Origin: Oscheius dolichura
Taxonomy: Eukaryota; Nematoda; Chromadorea; Rhabditida; Rhabditidae
Length of the DNA stretch: 64,000 bases
Direction of reading: 5' to 3'
Assembly (NCBI GenBank): GCA_932521035.1
Contig: OW051496.1
Location: 7,130,001-7,194,000, forward strand
The position numbers and the translations under genes were made by a program. The notes beneath the pieces were generated by a model. The model worked only from the letters and a program-made list of their open reading frames with translations. It made no database searches and was not told where the DNA came from. Below, one piece after another: positions 36,206-47,600 of the stretch (positions are counted from its first letter, which is position 1; the number at the start of each line of letters is the position of its first letter).

Positions 36206-36592
36206 CTGAAATAACAATAATATAGTGTCAAAGAATTGTATATGAATGGCTTTGTGCTGAAAAGAATGTTATTCTTCACATTTACTGCTTTTTTTTCTGG
36301 TTGCGGAGATTTCTAGTTATCCTTATCAATTCTTTACAAAATCTCAAGCAAATTGGCGAAATTGCCCTTGACTAACGTGAATGAAAAACAAAAAGTGAAA
36401 AATTGGCGATAGTCCAACAGCTTTGAACCGACCGCTCGCGCTCGACGCAGCGTGCGGCCGACTTCAGTATAAAGGCGCTCTGTGCTGCCTCCTCTGGTTA
36501 GTAGCCGCGTGTACTGCTGAAAGTCGCAAGGGCGCAGAGGCTCTTCGCCTCTTACTTTAGTAGCAAAAATCGCATCGTAAAATCAATGCAAT
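36206..36592. promoter_or_regulatory. bidirectional promoter, MED14 / INTS6
   Basis: 387 bp separates the two divergent start codons. A GC-rich core at about 36425-36540 (GACCGCTCGCGCTCGACGCA) stands out in otherwise AT-rich DNA. A TATAAAG word sits at 36468-36474, about 125 nt before the INTS6 ATG. Confidence 0.6.
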
Positions 36593-39500
36593 ATGACGCT
36601 GATAATTTTTGTTGTCGATACAAGCTTTTCAATGGCAGCAAAGAATTATCGCGGATGTTCTACATTAGATACAGCGAAGAGCTATATTTCGGAATTTATA
36701 AAGGTTCGTAACTACTTTGGAAGCGTAACAGCGGATTTAAGTCGTGCGACGTTTATAAGTTTGTTTTAGATGCGCAGCAGGGATAATCAAAATAAAATCT
36801 TCGACAGATTCTATGTAGTCACTTCAGAGGAGTTTCCCAGATGTGTAAAGGAAATCAAGGTATACATTATGCTTCTTCTTCGATTGGCCATGGATATTTA
36901 AAAAAGCATTAAAAAACGGCTTGGAATCGGCTTTCCAAATTAGAAAATCCAGATTGTACAACATAAGCACATTAGATGACCGTATACGGTGTGATGCGCC
37001 TATACTCTTGAAACACAGCTGTAAATAATACTGCTTCGGTAGAATCTAACAAATAGGTGATGCTAATATTTGATTGCTTTATTTGTCTAACTTTCTAATC
37101 TAGCTTTTTCGATAACGGTTTCAAGTTATTTTTTATGTTATATTTCTACCAATTTGGCATGTTTCAATATGATCTTATAGCAAATAAATCGCGAGGGAGC
37201 GTTAAATGAACAACTGAAACATTTGAGACCCAAAGGAAGCTTAGGATTTATTGAGACTCTCTACAATGCTTTTCAGTTCATCACGTTATGCCGAAATTCC
37301 TTAGGTTCGTTGATTATTTTGAGTTTAGATAGCGTGATATATTTAGGAATTGAGAATTATGGCTACGGAAGATACCCATATTATATCGACCCTGTAGTCT
37401 TTATTTCCTTATCGGATAGTAAATCCGTAGACGACATTCCACAGAGTATAAAGGTTAGAAAATTTCGAATTCAATTATTTCTGGTTTTCTTCAGTTAGAA
37501 GGGCGTATAAAGTGCGATCTAACAAAAGAAGCATATCGTTGGGATCAAAGGCTTTTCAGTGTGGTAAATTTTGAAACAATGAAACAATTATACACTTTTT
37601 CTTAGGTTTTTCGAATGGGTGCTGAATGCGCACCATTTGTACCCGGAAGTAGAGTTGAACCTGATTCTCCTAATATAGAAAGGATATGCAATAGCATGGG
37701 AGGTAAGAAGAACTGTTGTTAGAACGGATATTACCTGCCGTGCAGCAGAATAAAATAACAATGAGGTAGTATTAAACGCAAGACATTTAGGAAATTCTTA
37801 TCGAATTAACGCACATCGTGAAATTACCACATGTGTTGAAGCTATTTTACAAACAATCCTTTCTCCAGGAGTCAATGTAAAATTCGTATGCCCTGTTATC
37901 CAAAGTAAGATGAAAATAATACTTGCTAAATAAAATTCATTCAGATTTGAGGGTAAACGGTGAAGCAGAAACGCCGGAGCTCAGGCTTAAGAAAAGACTA
38001 GAAACTAGACCTCTAACTAAGATTAATGTAAGAATGCAAGGAGCAAAGCCTGTCACAATGCACTGGCCAATTCCAGAAAATTATTGGCACAGCAGAATCG
38101 AGTATTGTTTTTCAAGAGGTGATTATTGACATTTTCAGATCTGTTCCTCTACGAAGTACTCATCCAACGATTCATTTTGCCCAGGATCCTGTCACTGCTC
38201 AAATGATGCCCGATTTCCCTTTCGATAAATATGAATTAGAACCGTCCCCATTGGTTGATTACATATTAGAACGATTCAAGGGTTCAATAGACGATAAGCA
38301 ATGCCTGCAAGTGAGTTCCCATTTAATTGTGTATTAAGCCTTCAGGTTTTTGTACATAATTCCGGGAAAACTGATGGCTTTGGAAAACCTTTCGGCTTTA
38401 TGAAAGTCATGTCCACCGGTAACGGCGTAAATCTTATTCTAATGCCTTACAACTATCCAGTCCTGGTGCAGCTTTTGCAGGAATTAAAAGTATGTTATAA
38501 CATCGTTTCAATCTTTCTTCTCAAACTATTAGATTGATCAAAGCGTTAAAAACAATCCTGAATGGAAAAAAAGAATGGAGGCCTATTTAAACACAGTTCC
38601 ACCATATTACTATACAGTAAGTATTTAGATAATCTTTAGGTCATGCTTGCTTTTCAGAATTTACGAAAGCATTTACAAAAGTTTAGGATTACAGGAGTGG
38701 CATTATTAGAAGACCAACAGGTTAGTACCGTTTGGAACGTTTCTTCATAAATTTCAGGTTCCAACATATAGCAATAATATCGTGAAAAGTCTGCAAGGTA
38801 TACAGAAAGCAGCTAAAGATGAACTTGAAAGAGCACAAGGTCTCATTAACAGTTTAGCTCCTTATTGGGTGACACCACAAGTCGTAAGTTCATCATAGTT
38901 GTTTGTTAGGCATCTTTGCCGCATTACAGACCTTGATTGAAGTTAGAGACAAAATACAAACTGCAAAACATTGGAAGACTACAGTGGACTCACTAAAAAC
39001 TGTAGATATGGTAAAAAAGGAACGTAAGGAGAGAAGAGACCCTAGAAATTCGGCAGCTTTGCCGGTTCAAGCAGAAGAAGAATTGTTTCAAGATGCCGCT
39101 GATCTTATTGAATCAAAAGAGCCGATACAAAAAACAAAATTTCCTCTTCATTTTGCATCAAATAGGATTAAAACCCATTTGGAGTCTACATACAGAAATC
39201 CACTTATTTTGAAGAAAACAGATCTAGTCCAGCAAATTCCAAGGTTTCCACATTTTGTGTATAGAAAATAGCGGTTTTTTAAAGGATGATGGCAAATTTA
39301 AATCTTCTTCTACGCGACAGTAATATTTCCCTCCTAGAAGGAGGTCGCCCCGGATTCCAGATGAAGTTACATCATGCAGGTCGGTTTTTAAAGGAAACAT
39401 GATCTATCTTTTGATTTTCAGAAGAACTTCATCAACTTCCAATTCAGCAGATGGGTAATTATGAAGAATACGTCAAAGCTCAAATAGAACTGGGTATGGC

Positions 39501-40374
39501 GCCTTTACGAGAGCTTGAGCCGAAAGCTGTAAGATCGCATGCCTTTGGAAACCCGTTTAAAACCGACAAGAAAAATATGGCAGTTGATGAGGTGATTGCT
39601 GCGTGATTTATGTAGTAATTTCAAATTTAGGTAGGAGAGGGTCCTGTCGAAACAAACTCTCCTATGCAAAAAGAAACACAGAAGTCCAAAAGGGGACGGC
39701 CACCTAGAAGAAAGCCAGGCCCATTAGCTGTAAACTCGCTGTGTGCGTGGAGGTTTGCACCATTTTTCAGTTTTTATTGGCCCTTTAAGAGAACGGCGAA
39801 GAACAATAAGTGAGCGTTCGTCTACTGTATCAGATATCACCTATACATCTGATCTCGATATGGAAGATGCAATTGAACCGTTATCAGAAGACGAGCCTGT
39901 AAATGGATGTTCGGAAAATAGAAATGGCGATGCAGAAGAGAGCGAAATCGTGGTATTATTGCTAAGGTGCTTACTTACTATTCCATTTATAGAGTGCTGT
40001 TGACAATTGGGGGCTGGAAGAGGAAATGGAAGATGAAGAGGAGCCCATGGTGAAGAAGTTTAAACCAAATAAAAATAGCATGGAATTGGATTACGATACA
40101 TTGAGAAATAAAAAAAATCATCTTGTTGGCATTACAAGGAACATGAGAAACGGTAAACTATGCATATATTCTTGGAATCCTTGGTTCAGATTCTTCTGCA
40201 ATGTTAGAAGTTCAAAAAATTTCCTCTGGGCTTTCTCTCAGTGACAACATAGAGCTGATCGAATTTAGTATCCAACAATCTCGTCGCTGGAAACGGCACT
40301 CTCTATGTAAAGAGCTGGATAAGGAGATGTCTAAACTAAGGAAGAAAAAAAGAACTAGTAATGGTACAAGCTGA
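36593..40374 (+). CDS. ints-6: Integrator complex subunit 6 (VWA domain)
   Basis: Subunit of the Integrator complex, which processes snRNA 3' ends and terminates promoter-proximal transcription (DICE1/INTS6; DIC-1 in C. elegans). ATG at 36593 begins MTLIIFVVDTSFSMAAKNYR, a von Willebrand A domain with the MIDAS DxSxS motif (DTSFS). Conserved blocks follow: LRPKGSLGFIETLYNAFQF, IENYGYGRYPYYIDPVVFIS, YRWDQRLFSV, HWPIPENYWH, PDFPFDKYELEPSPLVDYIL and VNLILMPYNYPVLVQLLQEL. The C-terminal INTS6-type module is seen as NHLVGITRNMRNG and NIELIEFSIQQSRRWKRHSL. Stop TGA is at 40372-40374. Exon count is high and not every border was fixed. mL51 starts 305 nt downstream in the same orientation. Confidence 0.86.
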
Positions 40375-40678
40375 TTTGTAAGCGCATGCTTTCCTTTCTT
40401 TTTTTTCTGATCTCAGGTTTTCATTTTGTAGTCTTATAGCTTACGAGTATTTTTTTTCTTTTTTTGTTGAGCCGGTCCTCTTCGTAACATTCCTTATGTC
40501 TGTGTCACTATACCTGATCAACGGTTTTCATATTACGGGTTATTATTTCATCACGTGAATCTGTACTTGGTTGTGATCTCGGTTCAAAAATAAAGTGCCC
40601 TTTTAACTTTGTAAGAGTATCCTTCTGGGTTTTAACCTATTACATTATTATAAATCACTGTTTAGTTTATACTCTCAG

Positions 40679-41461
40679 ATGTTAACAAGTAAAAGTAATT
40701 TGCTTAATCGGTATAATAGCTTGGCTCATAGCACTTTGCAAAGACTGTTTCATGATCGAAGTAGTGTGCCTAGAGTTGTAGACGACAGAGAAAAGGTGGG
40801 TTATAATATAGGCAAAGCGTAAGATCTTTTTAAGTCCTCAGCCCGCCCAACCGATGCTGGTTATGTCTATCGATATCACCGGCCAGGAGCTGATCCTCTT
40901 CCTCGTATTCCTGAGTATGGCTTTCATATAAAGTTCCAAAAGAGTTTTTAGTTGCCGCACACCGGTAGCTCGTCCCCCATACAAAGTGCGCGACGCATGG
41001 TGTGAATCACAAGCCCGTTTTGGACAAAACGACTACATAGATCTTTTAGGAGATGGTTCTCTTCATCCAGCACAGTTGCAGGTTTATATCTTATTTATTG
41101 TTAGACAAACATTTTAGTATCATACACCTAGCTGGTTGCGAGGATTTCCAGGCCAACACAGAGCTAACGAGCTCATAAAATTAATTCACTATAGAAATCT
41201 TTATGCGGAAAAGTTGAAAAATAATTCTCCCAGAAGATGGCATGAACTTTGTAAGAGAATCAAGTACCTTTTAATGCATCACAACTACAATAAACAAGTA
41301 GGCTTACTCATTTTCAAACATTTTTCTAAAACTTGTATGAGCAATGCTGCTTGATTTTTCAGGATGAATTACATCGCGAGCGTGAACTCGGCTTATGGGA
41401 TGAACAACCAGACTACTTTTACAAGGATAAAAGCCGTCGTTCCTATAATGATCTTGTGTAA
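40679..41461 (+). CDS. mrpl-51: Mitochondrial ribosomal protein mL51
   Basis: Protein of the mitochondrial large ribosomal subunit. ATG at 40679 directly follows TTTATACTCTCAG, a trans-splice-type acceptor. The N-terminus (MLTSKSNLLNRYNSLAHSTL) is basic and Ser-rich, as expected for mitochondrial import. The mL51 core reads NDYIDLLGDGSLHPAQLQ, YHTPSWLRGFPGQHRANEL and RWHELCKRIKYLLMHHNYN. The last exon ends KDKSRRSYNDLV with TAA at 41459-41461. An AATAAA at 40589-40594 lies about 85 nt upstream of the acceptor and fits a downstream operon position behind INTS6. Confidence 0.83.
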
Positions 41462-41598
41462 TTCTCGATATAAAAATAGTTGATTTGTACTTTCGCTAAC
41501 ATCAATTTACCAATGTTTTATTGAGGTAACCATTCATCGGGAAACATAACAACGTATGAAGATTGAGTATCATATAATAACGAAGACGATGTTGCTCC

Positions 41599-43221
<1,623 letters not shown>

Positions 43222-44677
43222 CTGGAAATTGAAAATTTGCATAATCTTGAAAATAATAGGTAGAATTATATGAAGAGAACGACAAATATATGCGACAAAA
43301 AAAATGTGATATTTGAAATTGAAAAATGGAGATGACCACCGTATTTTTGGCCGTTATAAGACTCGGTCCCTATAACAACTCGGGCGGCTGCGCCGCGAGC
43401 GGTCCGTTGCCTTGGGATTGACCAATCAGAGCATAGCGTGCTTGGGACGCGCAGCGGTGGGCTGTTGTCATTTTCCAACCGCCTCCCCTCCCCTTTGTGG
43501 TCGAATCCGTGTCCATTACGGGGTGATTCTATGGAAGAATGTTACGGAAACGAAGGAGAATTCATACAAGTACCTATCATAGCGGCGTGGCCCGTGTAAA
43601 TCGCTGAATTCTGGTTGATCGTTAAAATAGGGCGCCTGCCGCGCGCGGCTTCAGTGTGGCGCGTGTCCTGCCGTGTGCTGTTGCTTGCGTTATAGGGAGT
43701 TTTTGTCGTACTTTTACCTTGCAAAACGAAATTTTTTGGTAAAATGCTTATTCCTAAAGGTTCGATCTATTTTCCAGGGTGATTTTCTACATCTTCGACA
43801 TTCTGTTATGGATTTTGGTGCGGTTGTGCTATTTCCGACCTGCAGCGGCGAGAGACGCAGACAGCGCGGTGTCTGACCTCTCTCGCTACCAAGCACTATT
43901 TTTTAGAAGCTCTCCTTCCCCTTTCTGTAGATCTTGTAGATCGATTAAGACCAGCCTCTTCCCGTCTGACGCGGTCGATGACTCATGCGCGCGCCCGCGT
44001 CGCGTTCCCAGATCCGAACCCGGCGAGCATTGGGGAGCCCCGAGTAAAAAGACGAACAAGTAAACGCAATGAATTTTTTTTTGGAATACTAGAGAAAAAT
44101 ACCAGCATCAAGATCTAAACGTTTCAAAAGAGCAAACCAAAATTAATTACTACAGCCCCAAAAATAAACCTTGTTTCGCTGTTTAGTTGAATGAAACAAG
44201 TTTATGAAGAAGTTCATGAACAAACTGTATTGCAAACTTAGACCTTACGGAAAAAATGGGCGTCAGCTTTCATTGTTCTTTTAGTATCTCAACGGCATTT
44301 TTCTCGATGAAAACGTTCGTTGTGCCGCAGTAATAACCTTTGTTGGTGTGAGACAGACAAAATGTGTTCTACGCTCACTCATAAAACGGCACTTTTTACG
44401 AAAAGAACCATCTCCATTTTGGCTACAGGATCTTCCAGCTTATGACAAGCCTCGAAAAACCTTTCGGGCAACCAAGCTCAATAGGCACGCTAATTTTACG
44501 CGCGCTCTGACGCCATTCAAATTTTTTCTCTACGCATTGGGTAGCCTTTCTCTGCTCTTTGATGTTCAACTCATTGTTTTACTATGTTCTATGCTCTATA
44601 TATTTTTTTGCTCTATATTTTTTTTCTATATATTTTCTACAATTATTATGCAATAATTTGCAGGCATCTGGGCAAGC
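43222..44677. promoter_or_regulatory. bidirectional promoter region, RUVBL2 / BET
   Basis: About 1.45 kb separates the two divergent starts. A GC- and CpG-rich island at about 43370-44050 contains ATTGACCAATCAGAGC, a CCAAT box (CCAAT at 43422-43426), and GCGCCTGCCGCGCGCGGC near 43630. Short frames in this island have no recognisable domain and are probably noncoding leader. The final 600 nt are AT-rich and probably contain the 5' UTR intron of the BET gene, ending with AATTTGCAG shortly before the ATG. Confidence 0.5.
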
Positions 44678-47600
44678 ATGTCCGCAAAAGATCCTCTTAA
44701 TAACGAGGGGGTTACCACCTCAGAGCCTGCCGAAAATGGATTAACCATCGATGATGAATCAGGTGCTGTTGAAGAGCCAGCTGAAACTCCGGTCGTTGCA
44801 GAAAATCCTTGGGCTACTCCCAGACAAGTTGGTTTAAATCTGTTTATTGAGTACAAAAATATTCTAATTAAAAAGAAACCCCATTTTCCACTTTTGTATT
44901 TTCTATATAAAATTTAATTTCTTTATACAGTATTTAGAACAATATAACTCGATGTTAAACTATATTATACATTTTTTTACAGGAACCCGTCAATGGAATT
45001 GTTCAGCCCAGAGTGATACCACCAATAGGAAAACCTACTCGTCATACAAACCAATTGGATTATCTTTTAAATGTAGTATTAAGAGACACAAAGAAGCACA
45101 AACATTCATGGCCATTCAATCAGCCGGTCGATACCATCAAACTTGGTCTAGCGGTTAGTCTTGAAACCAGCGGTATTATATATATTTAATTTTAGGATTA
45201 TCATAAAGTTATTAAACGTCCAATGGATTTGGGTTCAATTGAAAAACGCCTGAAAAATTGTTATTATAACTCTGCAACGGAATGTATGGAAGTAAGTTAC
45301 CCGTCTGTGTAGCACCCGTGTTTTTTTGTACTGCGCAATAGTTTTATTGTTCACCGGAACAAATTTCGAAGTATAGTTGAGGGTTCTTTTTGTACATATC
45401 GCCGTTTCATGCTCACTCTTATAATGTTTTGTTTCAAACTGTCAAATTTGTATGACCATGGAATCCAATGTGTCCATGTTAATATCTTAACAGTCCATTG
45501 TTCTCGCCTTTTAAACATTTTTTTTCATTTGCTCATTTGGGGAATGTATAAAAAGAACCCTTGTATAAGCTTTTATTAACTAGCATCGGAAGCTCTTCAA
45601 TTTTTGAAAATCTTCCTTTGCCGAAATTTTTGGGAATGAATTGGTCGATGATCGTTCACAGGTTGTAACCACAATTGTACCTCGAAATCGAAATCTGTTC
45701 CGGTGTTTCATGTCAAAACATTTGTTTCGTACTAATTATTGGTACATACGCTTGTGGTTACAACCTATGTTCACGTTGTAGGACATCATGACGATGTTCA
45801 ACAACTGCTACACATACAACCCACCTCATTACGGTGTTGTCACAATGGCAAAAGATCTCGAGCAATTCATTCTTGGAAAGATGTCAACCGCACCTGAACC
45901 AGTAAGTTCATGCGTTGTTTTCAGGATTTCATGTCAATGTACACCAACTGTTATACGTATAACGAAGCTGAAGATGATGTGACGTTAATGGCCAGAAATT
46001 TAGAAACATTGTTTAAAGATTTAATCAGAACTATGCCGAAAGAGGTACCCGGGGATATTTTCTTAAAAAAATTTGCATGCCATGTAAATCTTAATATACA
46101 ATCACTTTTCAGGAAGTAGAAATACCACGTCCATCAAATAAGCGAGGCCCAAAAGGCAATGGAAAGAAAGGAGGCCCAGGAAGGAAGGCTGGTGCGGCAG
46201 TTGCGCGAGGTGGGAGTGAGGACTCTACTGACCGCATTCTTGATCATTTTCATAATGCTACCGTGAGAGGTCTTGTTTTGCTCCTGATCCAATTTCGGAA
46301 CTAATCACTAACTTTGGGCTTCAAATTTGTAATTATTGACCTCCACTTTGCTTTATTTCGTTGTGGTTGTGCTGCTGAAGTGTTTGGTTCCGCTAACAAT
46401 GCTTACATTCTACCATGTATTATCTGATTTCAGCTTCTCGAGAATCTTCGGTGTCTGTTCAAAAAGGCGTGGCGGATAGTTCATCGTTGGCCGATGATAT
46501 TGCTGCTCAAGAAGACGTAAAACCATCTACTTCGGATGTTGTTACAACTGTATGTTGTTGTGTTATTTTTATTGTATGCCTCCTTTTTAGGCAACTCCAG
46601 TACAATTGACAAAAACACAAAAGGGTGTAAAACGAAAAGCTGACACTACTACGGGTTTAGAAGATGACGGGGCGAAGGTTTGTAATTTTAGTAGATAAAT
46701 TGTTAATACTGCCCTTGTTCTAGGTAGTGAATAGACGTGAAAGCACCAGACCAATCAAAAAACCACATACCTACATAGACTGGAGCCAGCAACAACCTCG
46801 TTTTAAAGGAAAAATTCCTGAATCATTAAAATACTGTTCAAAAAATATCAACGAGTTGCTGAGCAAAAAGTAAGCAAAAATAATTGCTTTATATATAAAT
46901 ATTTGTAGGCACCATGCTATTGCTTGGGCTTTCCACGAGCCAGTCGATGTTGAGGGACTTAAGCTTTTTGACTACTATGATATAGTTAGCGAACCTATGG
47001 ACTTGGGCACAATAAAAAAGAAACTCGATCATAAGCAATATCTAAATGCTCAAGAAGTGTATGATGATGTCCGCCTGGTTAGTTATATATTTGTCTTATA
47101 GACTATATAGACTTAAAAACGTTGTTTTAGATGTGCGAAAATTGTTTTAAATACAATCCCCCAGCTGATCCTATTCACCAGAATGGCAGAAAAGTATTAG
47201 AAGTGTTCGAAGAAAAATGGCAAAATTTACCAATAGATGAAGAAGAGGAACACGATGTGAAGCCGGTACTTCAAGTTGCTGTAGATGGAATGGATGACGA
47301 CGAGAGACTCGAATGGATGATCACAGAGGTTTGTAAAATTTTACCGTGAAGTAAATATTTTTAGGTTAATAAAGTAACCGAACAATTCACAGAAAAATTG
47401 TCGCAGCTTCAAAATTTGTCTAAAGAACTGCTAGAGTACAAAATGAAAAGACTTGAGGCGAAAGTAAACGGAACTAGTTATGCTGTTCCAAACAGCGTTT
47501 TCACATCTGGCCAGTCAATTTTGGGTTCTTTGGGATCAGTTGTTCCCCAGCCAAGTCCTGCTGTTCGGGTATTTTTTTAAGGTTTCAATAAATATTTTCT

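Noticed and set aside
43542..44063. Several frames of 60-94 codons in the RUVBL2/BET promoter island
   Set aside because: Arg/Cys-rich translations typical of GC-rich noncoding DNA, on both strands, without domains or splice continuity to the BET frame.
45381..45560. P2 arms in the BET intron as terminal repeats of a transposon
   Set aside because: No target-site duplication flanks the arms, and the pair is nested with and interleaved by two other pairings, which fits an RNA structure better. Not excluded without a genome search.
46263..46346. Stem pairing the apparent donor GTGAGAGGTC with GACCTCCAC in the next BET intron
   Set aside because: A donor at 46263 gives the wrong phase for the next exon. 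The in-phase donor is an upstream GTGGGA near 46208, so the stem may be irrelevant.
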